DNA of 64,000 nt from Halomonas sp. ML-15 (lineage in GTDB: Bacteria > Pseudomonadota > Gammaproteobacteria > Pseudomonadales > Halomonadaceae), in NCBI RefSeq assembly GCF_014779595.1, contig NZ_JACXZT010000001.1:310001-374000 (forward strand), written 5' to 3'. This document shows, piece by piece, positions 44,775-54,367 of the stretch (positions within the stretch are counted from its first letter, which is position 1; each line of letters opens with the position of its first letter). A program made the translations under genes and the position numbers. Below the pieces are notes generated by a model. It was not told where the DNA came from, did not search any database, and saw only the letters and a program-made list of their open reading frames with translations.

Positions 44775-46117
44775 AGCGAACGGTGCCCTGTACGATCCTC
44801 TAGAGCCAAGTGACGTTGCGCGAGTCTTACGGCCCCAGTGCGGATCGGTTCAGGGGGGAAAGGCACCGGAAAGCGGCGCAGCATCCCAAGGCGCGTGCGC
44901 TCGGTTTGCTCGCCGTCGAGCAAATCAAGCATGGTGAGTGCAGCGAAACGGCTGGCCGAGACGCCTTGCCCGGTGAAGCCCATCGCGTAGGCCAGACGCC
45001 CCTTGGACGCGGTGCCGGCGAAGAAGGTCGTGCGGGCTGATGTATCGATGACTCCCCCCCAGGCATGGGTAAACTCTACATTCTCCAGGCATGGAAAGGC
45101 ATCGTTGAAGTTGGACTCCAGGCGGGCGTAGCTTTCCGGGCGATGTAATAGTGCGGCGTCTTGGCGACTGCCGTAGTGATAGATAGCATCGAACCCGCCC
45201 CAGAGGATGCGGTTGTCGGCAGTTTTACGGAAATAGTGGAATTGGTTACCGGTATCGGCGATGCCATGCCGCCCCTGCCAGCCAATAGCTGACAGCTGGG
45301 AATCGCTTAGGGGCTCGGTGACCAGCGTGTAATCGAAAATCGGGATCACCGCCATTTTCAGGCGCTTCAACAGCGGGACGGCCGCATTGGTCGCCATCGC
45401 AGTGCGTGATGCATGAAGTGACGCTTCGGGGGTAGTAAGGCGCACCCCCTGGGGAGTCTGTTCCAGCGCGGTGACGGGCGTATGCTCGTGAATGTCGATT
45501 CCTTGCGCCAAACACGCCTGGCGTAACCCCGCAACCAGCTTCCCAGGGTTTACCACCGCATAATTGGGTTCGAAGAGTCCCGTAACATACTTCGGACTAT
45601 CGAAACGCTCTTGCAGGGCCTCACCTTCCAGCAGGGTCGTCTCTATCCCAAACCTAGCATAGGCAGCCTGCATCGATGTGAGCCCTGCGGCCTGCCACGG
45701 CGTGGCCGCGACATTGAGCTTACCCCTACGCTCAAATTCCGCATCAATACCATAATGTTCCAGGTCTTCTTCTAGCCCGTCGAGATTGCTCATTCCCAGG
45801 CGTACCAGCGTGGTCGCCTCCTTGGGCCAGCGTGACACGGCGTTGGAAACACCATGTGAAATGCTCGGGGCACAGAACCCCCCGTTGCGGCCACTGGCAG
45901 CATTACCGCAAAGGGAGGCTTCGAGTACGACAATTCTGGCATCGGGATAACGCTCACGCGCCTTGAGTGCGCACCACAGCCCAGTGAACCCCCCGCCGAT
46001 AACCGCGAGGTCGCATGTGGTTTCAGCGCTGAGTGCCGGGCAAGCCACTTGCGGTGGAACCGTTTCCTGCCAAAAGGGAGTGCGAATGGCGTTGTCGAAC
46101 CGGGTGCTAGTGGGCAT
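44729..46117 (-). CDS. FAD-dependent amine/amino-acid oxidoreductase (DAO family, PuuB-like)
   Basis: 462 residues from the ATG preceded by AGAGGA; an in-frame ATG 15 bases earlier overlaps the upstream stop as TAATG. The FAD motif [20 protein letters not shown] and the [19 protein letters not shown] segment are typical of gamma-glutamylputrescine oxidase and sarcosine-oxidase-like enzymes; the C-terminal [20 protein letters not shown] closes the FAD site. It should oxidise an amine to an imine/aldehyde. Last gene of the eight-gene glycosyl-amine operon. Confidence 0.88.
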   Translation of the reverse strand: MPTSTRFDNAIRTPFWQETVPPQVACPALSAETTCDLAVIGGGFTGLWCALKARERYPDARIVVLEASLCGNAASGRNGGFCAPSISHGVSNAVSRWPKEATTLVRLGMSNLDGLEEDLEHYGIDAEFERRGKLNVAATPWQAAGLTSMQAAYARFGIETTLLEGEALQERFDSPKYVTGLFEPNYAVVNPGKLVAGLRQACLAQGIDIHEHTPVTALEQTPQGVRLTTPEASLHASRTAMATNAAVPLLKRLKMAVIPIFDYTLVTEPLSDSQLSAIGWQGRHGIADTGNQFHYFRKTADNRILWGGFDAIYHYGSRQDAALLHRPESYARLESNFNDAFPCLENVEFTHAWGGVIDTSARTTFFAGTASKGRLAYAMGFTGQGVSASRFAALTMLDLLDGEQTERTRLGMLRRFPVPFPPEPIRTGAVRLAQRHLALEDRTGHRSLYLRVLDRVGVGFGS

Positions 46118-46131
46118 ATTGGTCCTCTTCA

Positions 46132-46872
46132 TTATCGGGTAGGATTGAGGATCAGCGATTCCAATTCAGCTAACTCCTGCTTTGAATTCACCCCCGTGAC
46201 TTCCTGAGAATCAGTTTCGACAGTGGCAACCCGGTACCCTTCCTGCCTGGCAAGTCCCACAATATCCGTCAAGTAATACTCGCCTTTAGCATTATCGCAA
46301 CCGACCCGTGACAGCAGAGAAAAAAGCCGCTCGGCACGTGCAGCGACAATGCCGGAGTTGCATAGGCCGATGGCACGCTCGGCCGGTGTCGCATCGGCAT
46401 GCTCGACAATCCGCTCCAGCCCGCCACTGGTATCCGTGACGAGTCGACCATATGAACGCGTATCCTCGGGACGAAAGCCCAAGACGGCAAGCGGAGTCAC
46501 ATCATCCACTGCCATGCATAGCCGAGCCATGGTTTCGGCAGATACAAGGGGTACGTCACCGTAAAGAACCAGCACAATGCCGTCGAAATCCTCTAATGCC
46601 GGAGCCGCCACCTGCACGGCATGAGCCGTGCCCAGCTGCTCTTCCTGTACCGCGGTCGTAAGTCTGGGAAAGGCACTCGTAATCTGCTCACGTCCGGCCC
46701 CTAAGACGACGACCTCGCGTTCGGCGCCAAGTGCTTTCAGGTTGTCAAGGACATGGGCGAGCAGGGCCTTGCCTGCCAGAGGATGCAGTACCTTATGGAC
46801 ATCAGACTCCATGCGAGAGCCCTTCCCGGCAGCCAGAATAACGGCCGCGACCATTGCAGGAAGACGGCTCAT
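46132..46872 (-). CDS. GlmU-N-like nucleotidyltransferase (single domain)
   Basis: 246 residues from the ATG that follows GGAGAA and overlaps the upstream ALDH stop by 4 bases. It has the pyrophosphorylase signature AAVILAAGKGSRM, KVLHPLAGKALLAHVLD, QEEQLGTAHAV and LYGDVPLVS, all as in the N-terminal half of GlmU. The left-handed helix acetyltransferase half is absent, so this is not the housekeeping GlmU. It should activate a sugar 1-phosphate to an NDP-sugar; with the AmgK-like kinase upstream it resembles an AmgK-MurU salvage pair. Confidence 0.85.
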   Translation of the reverse strand: MSRLPAMVAAVILAAGKGSRMESDVHKVLHPLAGKALLAHVLDNLKALGAEREVVVLGAGREQITSAFPRLTTAVQEEQLGTAHAVQVAAPALEDFDGIVLVLYGDVPLVSAETMARLCMAVDDVTPLAVLGFRPEDTRSYGRLVTDTSGGLERIVEHADATPAERAIGLCNSGIVAARAERLFSLLSRVGCDNAKGEYYLTDIVGLARQEGYRVATVETDSQEVTGVNSKQELAELESLILNPTR

Positions 46873-48359
46873 TGGGCGTTCTCCGTACCGAGATACCACC
46901 CCCATGTCTCATGGTGGTCGAATCGCGTTATCTGCTTGAGTTCGCGATAAGCTTCGAAGCCAGCCTCACCCAACTCACGACCGATCCCGGAGCTCTTATA
47001 ACCACCCCAGGGCGCTTGGATGAAGGTGGGCTGTGAACAATTGACCCAGATGATGCCAGCACGCAACCTGGATGCCACCCTATCACAGCGCTCCAGGTCA
47101 TCAGACATGACGGCGCCGGCCAGGCCAAAAGGACCATTATTGGCAAGCGATATGGCCTCATCTTCGGTGTCGAAAGGATTGATACAAACGACGGGGCCGA
47201 ACACCTCCTCGCACCAGATTTCAGCATCAAGCGGGACGTCTGCATAGATCGTGGGCGCGATGTAATAGCCAGTCTCCATGCCGTCGGGGCGACCGCCGCC
47301 GGTCAGTCGCTGAGCACCGCAGTGCTGGGCACGGTCAAGAAAGCCCATGACCTTTTCATACTGGTTCTTGGAAACGATTGGCCCGAGTTTGACACCCGCT
47401 TGATCCCCCGGGCCGATGACAATCTTCTCGGCTTCGCTCTTCAGCCGTTCCAGCAAGCGTGGGTAGAGTCGACGCTCAACGAGCACACGGGATGTCGCCG
47501 AACAGACCTCGCCTTTGTTCCAGAAGATACCGAATAGAATCCATTCCACCGCCTTGTCGATGTCACAGTCGGCGAAGACGATGAAGGGCGACTTTCCTCC
47601 CAGCTCCAAAGAAACGGTACGGATGCCCGCAGCAGCAGCTTGCATGACCTTGCGGCCAGTAGGCACCGAGCCAGTGAAGGCGACCTTGTCCACCAGCGCG
47701 TGTTCGGTCAGGGGAGCGCCCGCCTCAGGACCACTGCCCGTCACCAGATTGAAGACGCCAGCGGGAACGCCGACAGCATCGATGATCTTCGCCAGTTCCA
47801 CACAGGATAGAGAACACAGTTCAGAGGGCTTGAGGACCACCGTACACCCTGCCGCCAGTGCCGGTGCCACTTTCCATACTGCCATCAGCAAAGGGAAGTT
47901 CCACGGCGTGATCGCCGCCACGACTCCCACTGGTTCACGACGGATACGACTGTCGAAACGATCGTCTCCCACGTCGACTGCCGTATCGCCACGCGCCTCT
48001 GCTGCGTCTGCCAGATCAGCGTAATAATCGAAGCAAAAGGCCGCATCCTCAATATCCCATATCGCTTCCGGCAGCGGCTTGCCGTTGTCGCGGGTTTCGA
48101 GGGCTGCAATCTCGTCCAGGTTGGCGCGAATGCCTGCTGCTATCTGACGAAGCACTGCCGTTCGCTCGGCAACAGGCAACTGCGACCAGCGCCCATCGTC
48201 AAAGGCGTGACGGGCAGCATTCACTGCGCGGTCTGCATCAGTCGCATTACCGGCTGCCACGGAAGCAAACGCTGACTCGGTGGCCGGATCCACTGCTGGG
48301 AAGCTCCGGCCGGAAGCGGGTTCAACAAAGATCCCATCGATGTAGAGCTGAGTTGTCAT
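46869..48359 (-). CDS. Aldehyde dehydrogenase (BADH-like), copy 1 of the operon
   Basis: 496 residues. Motifs: ITPWNFPLLMAVWKVAPAL, AFTGSVPTGRKVM, catalytic Glu in VSLELGGKSP and Cys in NKGEVCSATSR, and FIQAPWGGYKSSGIGRELGE. It resembles betaine-aldehyde and aminoaldehyde dehydrogenases. It likely oxidises the aldehyde produced by the FAD oxidase of the same operon. Confidence 0.92.
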   Translation of the reverse strand: MTTQLYIDGIFVEPASGRSFPAVDPATESAFASVAAGNATDADRAVNAARHAFDDGRWSQLPVAERTAVLRQIAAGIRANLDEIAALETRDNGKPLPEAIWDIEDAAFCFDYYADLADAAEARGDTAVDVGDDRFDSRIRREPVGVVAAITPWNFPLLMAVWKVAPALAAGCTVVLKPSELCSLSCVELAKIIDAVGVPAGVFNLVTGSGPEAGAPLTEHALVDKVAFTGSVPTGRKVMQAAAAGIRTVSLELGGKSPFIVFADCDIDKAVEWILFGIFWNKGEVCSATSRVLVERRLYPRLLERLKSEAEKIVIGPGDQAGVKLGPIVSKNQYEKVMGFLDRAQHCGAQRLTGGGRPDGMETGYYIAPTIYADVPLDAEIWCEEVFGPVVCINPFDTEDEAISLANNGPFGLAGAVMSDDLERCDRVASRLRAGIIWVNCSQPTFIQAPWGGYKSSGIGRELGEAGFEAYRELKQITRFDHHETWGWYLGTENAQ

Positions 48360-48389
48360 ATTAAGTGTCCTCTGGTCGGTACGCGGGAT

Positions 48390-49895
48390 TCAGACATGCT
48401 TGCGTCCCCCTCCATCGAAAAACCAGTCGTCAGGGTACGGATACCACCACTCCTGCCGAACCGGTTGATGATCGAGTATGACCATCTTGGTACGGCGAAA
48501 CGCGTCGAGCCCCTGACGCCCAAGCTCTCGACCAAGGCCTGAGGCTTTCCAGCCGCCGAAAGGCAGAGCGTCATTGTCGATCAATGGATTGTTGATCCAG
48601 ACCATACCCGCCTCGAGACGCTCAGACGCCTCGTGCGCCTCCGCCAGGTCAGTCGTGAAGACAGATGCCCCGAGCCCGAAGCGGCTGTTGTTAGCGGCTT
48701 TCAGGGCGGTATCGAAATCAGGAACGCGCATCACTGCGACAACCGGGCCGAAGAGCTCTTCATTGAAGATGTCCATCTCAGGCGTGCACTCGGTAAGAAC
48801 CGTCGGCTCATAAAACCACCCCGTATCGAAGCCGGGGGGAATACGTCCACCACAAGCGACCTTGGCCCCCTTTGCGACGGCATCGTCGACAAGACGTCGG
48901 ACCTTGTCCCGTGCGGCTTGGTTGACCAACGGGCCGATCTCGGACTTCTCCAGGCCGTTGCCAATACGCAGACGTGAGGTCTCCGCGACAAAGGCATCGA
49001 TGAACGCATCATGAATGCTGTCGACGACATAGAGTCGCTCGGTGGAGGTGCAAACCTGCCCCGACATATGAAACGCCCCGGTGACCGCACCCGCGGCGGC
49101 AACCTCAAGTGGTGCATTCGCGGTAATAATCATCGGATCCGAGCCACCTGCTTCGATCACGGCAGGCTTCATGCGTTCAGCCGCAGCCGCGGCCACCGCT
49201 TGGGCGGCGGTTACGGAACCGGTAAAGGCGATGGCATGTGTCTGCTCGCTTTCGACCAATGCTTTTCCAACCTCGGCCCCACCGGGCACGCAGGCGACCA
49301 GCCCCTCGGGAAGTTCATTAAATACCTTCATGAACTCCAGGGTTGAGAGTGTGGTAGCTTCAGCGGGTTTGACGACACAACCGTTGCCTGCGGACAGTGA
49401 AGCGGCCACCGTCCAGCACATCAGCAGGATGGGGAAGTTGAAAGGCATGATGTGAGCGGAGACACCATAGGGTTCATAGCGGGCATACTGAAGCGAACCG
49501 GCCTGGGTCGTGCCCGCGACTTTGCCCGCCTCATCACGCGCCATTTCCGCGTAGTAGCGAAAGATTGGAGCGCAGTTGGCCACTTCGCCAATAGCTTCCG
49601 GGTAAGGCTTCCCCATCTCGCGACTCATCAGCATCGCGCACCGGCTCATGTCGGTGGCTTCGATCCGATTGGCGAGTTGGTGCAGGTACTGGGCACGCGT
49701 CTTGGCATCCAGACGCTTCCAGCCCGTCTGTGCAGCGTTGACGCGAGTGAGCACCCTGTCGAGTTCATCGGCGCTTACGTCGGCTCGCACCCCCACCTCA
49801 TTGAGGGTCGCGGGATCAATCACCAGCTGAGACGGATTTTCGCTAATATGATAGTTCGGCACGAGATAGTACTGAGGGGTTGCCGTGTCAGACAT
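48390..49895 (-). CDS. Aldehyde dehydrogenase, copy 2 of the operon
   Basis: 501 residues from the ATG with AAGGAG upstream. Motifs: IMPFNFPILLMCWTVAASL, AFTGSVTAAQAVA, catalytic Glu in AVIEAGGSDP and Cys in SGQVCTSTER, and ALPFGGWKASGLGRELGRQG. It differs clearly from the neighbouring ALDH, so the two probably act on different aldehydes in one pathway. It overlaps the kinase gene by 8 bases. Confidence 0.92.
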   Translation of the reverse strand: MSDTATPQYYLVPNYHISENPSQLVIDPATLNEVGVRADVSADELDRVLTRVNAAQTGWKRLDAKTRAQYLHQLANRIEATDMSRCAMLMSREMGKPYPEAIGEVANCAPIFRYYAEMARDEAGKVAGTTQAGSLQYARYEPYGVSAHIMPFNFPILLMCWTVAASLSAGNGCVVKPAEATTLSTLEFMKVFNELPEGLVACVPGGAEVGKALVESEQTHAIAFTGSVTAAQAVAAAAAERMKPAVIEAGGSDPMIITANAPLEVAAAGAVTGAFHMSGQVCTSTERLYVVDSIHDAFIDAFVAETSRLRIGNGLEKSEIGPLVNQAARDKVRRLVDDAVAKGAKVACGGRIPPGFDTGWFYEPTVLTECTPEMDIFNEELFGPVVAVMRVPDFDTALKAANNSRFGLGASVFTTDLAEAHEASERLEAGMVWINNPLIDNDALPFGGWKASGLGRELGRQGLDAFRRTKMVILDHQPVRQEWWYPYPDDWFFDGGGRKHV

Positions 49896-50943
49896 GGGGC
49901 GCTCCTTGAGTGTCATGGTAACCGTCGCCCAGGGCTGCGCCTATGGCCTGCCAGCTGGGCAATGTCTGGTTAAGAAAGTCAGTGATATCGGTGAGCCCGG
50001 CCTTGGCAAGACTAGCTTCCAACTGCCCAAGAACACGGGGCAGGTAAGTGAGATAGCGCGACTTTCCTTCTTGCTGGTTAAGACGCAGAAAAATGCCGGC
50101 AATGCGTGCATGGCGCTGTGCCCCCAGCAGCGCATAGCGTTGGCGTATCTCCTCGGCATCGCCTAGCCATTCAGGCGCTCCGCTGATATAGCGCTCCAGC
50201 ATACGATTCTCTAGCCCAGGAGCCAGATCCCGCCGGGCGTCCTGGAGCAGCGAGACCACATCATATTCACATGGGCCCAGAGCGGCGTCCTGGAAATCCA
50301 GCAGCCCGCAGCGCGCCACACCTTTTCGCTGTGACAGCAGCATCAGGTTGTCGACATGAAAATCTCGAAGCACTAGCGTGTCGACCCTCCCCTCTGCCGG
50401 GGCTAATGCGCTTGCCCACAGCATGCGAAACTCCTGAGCAAAGGCCAGACGATCAATATCCACGGCGACCGCAGGGGCATACCATTCAGAAAAGATATCG
50501 AGCTCATCGAGCAGCATCGTCATGTCATAGACTGGCTGGGCGACCAGAGTCGCGCTCGGATGGTGATGCAGCTGCAAGAGTGTATCGATGGCAAGCGAGT
50601 ACAGCGTATCCTCGTCAGTACCCGCTGCCAGACTGGCCGTGTAAGTTTGATCTCCAAAATCTTCCACTAGCGCGAGCCCATCGGCGGACTCAGCGACATG
50701 CACAACAGGCGCAGAGAACCCTAGGGACCTCAGGTGATCGGACAACCGTAGATAGGCGGCGAAACCTACAGGGTCATCGCGATCCTCCATCAGCAGCAGC
50801 CCGGCCTCCGGCAAGCGAACATATCGCCGCGACGAGGCGTCGCCAGCCAAGGGCTCGAGGCACGCTTGAGCATACCCGTGGCACGCCAAAAACCTGGCCG
50901 CTGTTGGCGTCAGCATTGCCATGTCGTGACTCATCGCAGTCAT
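49888..50943 (-). CDS. AmgK-like sugar kinase (aminoglycoside phosphotransferase family)
   Basis: 351 residues from the ATG that overlaps the cupin stop by 4 bases; a longer in-frame start exists inside the cupin gene. Motifs: GDASSRRYVRL, LVEDFGDQTYTASL, YDMTMLLDELDIFSEWY, catalytic Asp in LVLRDFHVDNLMLL, and GLLDFQDAALGPCEYDVVSLLQDAR. This matches anomeric MurNAc/GlcNAc kinase AmgK well. It should phosphorylate C1 of a free sugar for the nucleotidyltransferase in the same operon. Antibiotic resistance is unlikely. Confidence 0.8.
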   Translation of the reverse strand: MTAMSHDMAMLTPTAARFLACHGYAQACLEPLAGDASSRRYVRLPEAGLLLMEDRDDPVGFAAYLRLSDHLRSLGFSAPVVHVAESADGLALVEDFGDQTYTASLAAGTDEDTLYSLAIDTLLQLHHHPSATLVAQPVYDMTMLLDELDIFSEWYAPAVAVDIDRLAFAQEFRMLWASALAPAEGRVDTLVLRDFHVDNLMLLSQRKGVARCGLLDFQDAALGPCEYDVVSLLQDARRDLAPGLENRMLERYISGAPEWLGDAEEIRQRYALLGAQRHARIAGIFLRLNQQEGKSRYLTYLPRVLGQLEASLAKAGLTDITDFLNQTLPSWQAIGAALGDGYHDTQGAPHV

Positions 50944-51284
50944 CGGATCATGTAAACCTTTTTGACCGTCTCGTGAACCGTGCATGTTCCTTTCCAATCC
51001 TGCGGGAAAAACGCGGCGGTATCGGGTGTAATCTCAATCACCTCACCACTCTCATGTACGTAAGTGCAGCGCCCTTCTAGGAAGTGACAGAATTCATCAC
51101 GTGTGACGTGACATTCCCATTTCCCGGGTGTACAGCTCCATAGGCCGCATTCGGACTGACCATCCGGCCCTTTATGCAGCAGCACGCCGGATGTGTGAGA
51201 CTCGCCCTCGATCATCGTCGGGATCTTTCCCCAATCGACCGCATCGGTGATGTCGAGCGGTTTGTGCATGACGGGTGTATTCAT
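50940..51284 (-). CDS. Small cupin protein (DUF861/cupin_3 type), copy 1
   Basis: 114 residues, one cupin barrel. Core: SGVLLHKGPDGQSECGLWSCTPGKW, TRDEFCHFLEGRCTYVHESGE and AAFFPQDWKGTCTVHETVKKVYMIR. The Glu and His in DEFCHFLEG are plausible metal ligands. The family includes ureidoglycine aminohydrolase and EutQ-like proteins, often found with amine-oxidising enzymes. A paralogue lies 15 bases upstream. Confidence 0.85.
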   Translation of the reverse strand: MNTPVMHKPLDITDAVDWGKIPTMIEGESHTSGVLLHKGPDGQSECGLWSCTPGKWECHVTRDEFCHFLEGRCTYVHESGEVIEITPDTAAFFPQDWKGTCTVHETVKKVYMIR

Positions 51285-51298
51285 AATGGGTATCCGTT

Positions 51299-51658
51299 TC
51301 AGCTGAGCATGTAGACATTGCGGATGGTTTCTTGAACGTCAGCCTCTCCTGACCATCCAGCGGGAAAGAGCACACAGGTACCAGGGTAAATCTCTATCGT
51401 TTCACCGTTATCTCCATGGTAGATTGCATGCCCCGCCACGAAGTGGCAGAACTCATCTCGTGGGATAGAGAGTCGCCACCTACCAGGGGTACAAACCCAT
51501 AGGCCGGTCTCGGGGGAATTATCCGGTCCTTTGAAGAGAAGACGGCCTTTGGAGTGCGACTCACCCTCTAGGCTATCGGGCTGCGTCCCCCAATCAACGA
51601 GGTCATTGTAATGCGTCGCCCCATGAATATAGGGCGCCGTGGCGCTCAAATTTGTCAT
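51299..51658 (-). CDS. Small cupin protein (DUF861/cupin_3 type), copy 2
   Basis: 119 residues from the ATG that overlaps the glycosyltransferase stop (ATGA); the longer frame is not needed. It is a clear paralogue of the next cupin: LEGESHSKGRLLFKGPDN, PRDEFCHFVAGHAIYHGDN and FPAGWSGEADVQETIRNVYMLS. The pair may form a heteromer or handle two intermediates (inference). Confidence 0.85.
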   Translation of the reverse strand: MTNLSATAPYIHGATHYNDLVDWGTQPDSLEGESHSKGRLLFKGPDNSPETGLWVCTPGRWRLSIPRDEFCHFVAGHAIYHGDNGETIEIYPGTCVLFPAGWSGEADVQETIRNVYMLS

Positions 51659-52941
51659 GAGTGCTTCTCCGCAATCTCTATCAACAGACGCGCTGCCTTT
51701 GCCTGACCGTTTTGGGATTGCATATGCTCCGACGTTGTCTTGAGCCGTGCCGCCATGTCGGGGTCGTTGAGACATGTCTCGATCTTTTCGATCAGTTCCT
51801 CATCTGTCCATTCGTAGCGTTCCGAGCGCAGACCATGACCGGTCTCCTGGACACGCATGGCATTATCGTGCCCATCCCAGACATAGGACATGATGATGGC
51901 GGGTTTTCCAAAATAGAGACACTCAGTGAACGAGTTATTACCGCCATGATGAATCACTGCATCAACTTGTGGGATAACAGAAGGTTGAGGGAACCAGCTA
52001 TCAATGATCACGTTGTCGGGAATGTCTGTATATTCATCCTTGTAATCACCAACATTCACGAGTGCCCGATAACGGGTCTTGTCAAGCAATATAATCAGGC
52101 GTTTGAGTAGATCAGTATCTCCCGCCCCAAGTGAACCGAAAGAAACGTAAAGCAGAGGCCCGTCTTTGTTTTTCTTAAACTCAGGGATCACATAAGCCTC
52201 ATCTTGACGGACACAGCCTTCAAGATACTGGAAGCGAACTGGGTCCAGCGGTTGATGACGCTTATAAGCGATCGGTGCCGGATAGAGCATCAGGTTGAGA
52301 TAAGGTGAAGCCTCGAAAAATTGACCAAGGGGATATGGTGCTTCACCCGCAGATTCAAGGAAACCGTTAAAATCATCGTGTATGGGCTTGATAACGTCTT
52401 TAAACTTTTTTCGGAATGCCTTGTGGCCCTCGATGTCATTCTCACTCATCCCTGAGAGATGGGGAGGAATACCATCATCCTCAATCTCATTTTCAGAGCA
52501 GGAAATGACCCGGACCCATGGAACACCATGCTGCTTGATGGCTGGAAACAGAATAACATTATCGACAGAAATAACATCAGGCTTGATTTTAGCCAGAATT
52601 AAGGGGAGATCTTCCTCCGCCCACTTAGCGCTATCAACAATGGCTTCCCAGCACTCCCTGACGTAGTTGTCGAGTTGATCAATCGGCGCTTTGCGAAAAT
52701 TCGGAATTTGGCCATTGATAAAATCATCCCAGAACCTTGCCATCTGCTCTGGAGACATTGGCTCGGAGAGGTTGACCGGATATGCCTCAAAACCGTATCC
52801 CTCATAAACCTCCAGAAAGCCAGGGTCGGAAAGAAATACGGCTTTATGCCCCATCCGCTCAACGGCTTGGGCGATACCAACCGAGTTGAGGGCCGGTCCG
52901 TAAGCGGCCTCTGGAAAGAAAGCAAAAGTTTTGGTTGTCAT
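51655..52941 (-). CDS. UGT/MGT-like glycosyltransferase, copy 1
   Basis: 428 residues, GT-B fold of family 1. N-terminal acceptor half starts TFAFFPEAAYGPALNSVGIAQ. The donor half has LYVSFGSLGAGDTDLL and the sugar-nucleotide motif from residue 316 to 360, including SWFPQPSVIPQVDAVIHHGG and WDGHDN. No membrane segment, so it is a soluble transferase for a small acceptor. AGAGGA precedes the ATG. It is the first gene of the eight-gene operon and AT-richer than most genes here. Confidence 0.88.
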   Translation of the reverse strand: MTTKTFAFFPEAAYGPALNSVGIAQAVERMGHKAVFLSDPGFLEVYEGYGFEAYPVNLSEPMSPEQMARFWDDFINGQIPNFRKAPIDQLDNYVRECWEAIVDSAKWAEEDLPLILAKIKPDVISVDNVILFPAIKQHGVPWVRVISCSENEIEDDGIPPHLSGMSENDIEGHKAFRKKFKDVIKPIHDDFNGFLESAGEAPYPLGQFFEASPYLNLMLYPAPIAYKRHQPLDPVRFQYLEGCVRQDEAYVIPEFKKNKDGPLLYVSFGSLGAGDTDLLKRLIILLDKTRYRALVNVGDYKDEYTDIPDNVIIDSWFPQPSVIPQVDAVIHHGGNNSFTECLYFGKPAIIMSYVWDGHDNAMRVQETGHGLRSERYEWTDEELIEKIETCLNDPDMAARLKTTSEHMQSQNGQAKAARLLIEIAEKHS

Positions 52942-53434
52942 GTCATTTCCTCTTTCGTTGGCCTGCGCTTGTCACGCAGCGCTTCTCTTGTTGTATGTGA
53001 ACTACGATGAAGTTCCAGCACCTTAAGAGCTATAACCCCGACACAGCGGTCCAACCAGGTAACAACTATCACCTGCTGAACGCTAGGCAGATAAACATCC
53101 GACACGTCAACGATAAGTCTTACCGCCGAAAGTGCGCGGATAGCGACGCTTTAAGGCATCCCAGGTGCATTACCATCGCAATCGACAGCAGTCATGCTGG
53201 CAATGCAAGAAAGGCCGGTGGCCATTGGCAGTAGAGCGCTGCATGTCGCCTCCTCAACATTGTTGTTATATCGCTCTCCAGCAGGACATCACCCTAGGAG
53301 GTGCTTAGGTTACTACCTGTTGCTGACCCTGTGTGCTAGTATTAATCATTACAAAGATACGTCAATGTGTATTCGCTGTTTTTCTCCTCGCGGGGTTGCA
53401 ACTCGATCTTCATCCTTCTTATAGGGGTGCTGGC
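52942..53434. promoter_or_regulatory. Divergent promoter region of the glycosyl-amine locus
   Basis: About 490 bases lie between the divergent glycosyltransferase and regulator genes. The region must hold both promoters, but I find no confident -35/-10 pair and no clear palindrome. A 75-codon frame at 53007-53234 has no ribosome site and no recognisable features and is not called as a gene. Confidence 0.4.
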
Positions 53435-54367
53435 ATGACTGAAAGCCGACGAAGCAGTCGACAGAATCACGTTGCCTTGGCGCAACAGGTAATCGGCATT
53501 GTGCTGGAACGAGGCATGAGCCCGGGCGACCACCTGCCCGAACAGGTCTTTTCTGAAGCCTGCGGGGTGTCACGAACACCAATCAGATCTGCATTTAAGA
53601 TATTGGAAGAAAAGGAAATTTTATCCAAAAAGGAGGAAGAAGGATATTTTCTGGAGATAGGCCAAGCTGACGGGCTGACGGACGCGGCCCATCGCCTCGA
53701 GGATATGGAAGACTCCTTGGCCCAGAGAATCTTGTCTGACCGCACCGATCGACGCATCGGTGACATCCAGTCCATCAGCGCACTGGTGCGGCGCTACGAC
53801 GCTACACGACACTCAGTACTTAATGCGCTAAAAATACTGTCACGAGATGGTGTGGTCACGCAGCTCCCGGGACGCTCCTGGGCATTTCAACCGATGTTCG
53901 ATACGCCGAAGGCCCTCGACGAAAGCCTGGCCTTCCGCCTCACACTTGAACCTCAAGCAATTCTAGCCTCGGGCTTCATCATAGATATCAAGAAAGCCGG
54001 ATTGCTCAAGAGACGGATGCGAGAGCTCCATGATACGCAAGAGGGTCACATCACCAGCACTGGCTTCTTGCGACTTGATACCGAATTCCACAGCTTTATT
54101 GCCGAATGTTCAGGAAACCGTTTTGCACGGGGCGCCCTTCTGGCTCATCACCGGCTACGCCGTGCCACTCAGAAGGATATGGCCATTCCTGACTTCAGGT
54201 TACGGCAGTCACTGGACGAACATCTCGAAATTCTCGATAGCCTTGAGCGTCATCAATTTGAGCTTGCTGCGGATCAGATGGTGCTCCATCTTCGCCGTTC
54301 ACGAATTCGGCGGCCGGAAGCGGCCAATCGCGGGATACCACCGCTAATGCGAGGAGCTCGCCCATGA
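53435..54367 (+). CDS. GntR-like regulator with FCD-type effector domain and possible second winged helix
   Basis: 310 residues from the ATG with AGGGG seven bases before it. A GntR winged helix comes first (VIGIVLERGMSPGDHLPEQ, CGVSRTPIRSAFKILEEKEIL). A second, similar stretch follows at about residues 90-150 (AQRILSDRTDRRIGDIQSISALVRRYDATRHSVLNALKILSRDGVV in part), and then a helical FCD-like domain (LRLDTEFHSFIAECSGN). GntR proteins with tandem DNA-binding units are uncommon. It overlaps the next gene by 4 bases and probably controls the divergent operon. Confidence 0.8.
   Translation: MTESRRSSRQNHVALAQQVIGIVLERGMSPGDHLPEQVFSEACGVSRTPIRSAFKILEEKEILSKKEEEGYFLEIGQADGLTDAAHRLEDMEDSLAQRILSDRTDRRIGDIQSISALVRRYDATRHSVLNALKILSRDGVVTQLPGRSWAFQPMFDTPKALDESLAFRLTLEPQAILASGFIIDIKKAGLLKRRMRELHDTQEGHITSTGFLRLDTEFHSFIAECSGNRFARGALLAHHRLRRATQKDMAIPDFRLRQSLDEHLEILDSLERHQFELAADQMVLHLRRSRIRRPEAANRGIPPLMRGARP

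Noticed and set aside
49888-50943. Aminoglycoside resistance kinase
   Set aside because: Motifs and the operon partner nucleotidyltransferase fit an AmgK-type sugar kinase better.
53007-53234. 75-codon frame between the divergent glycosyltransferase and regulator genes
   Set aside because: No ribosome site, no motif, and it lies in a probable promoter region.
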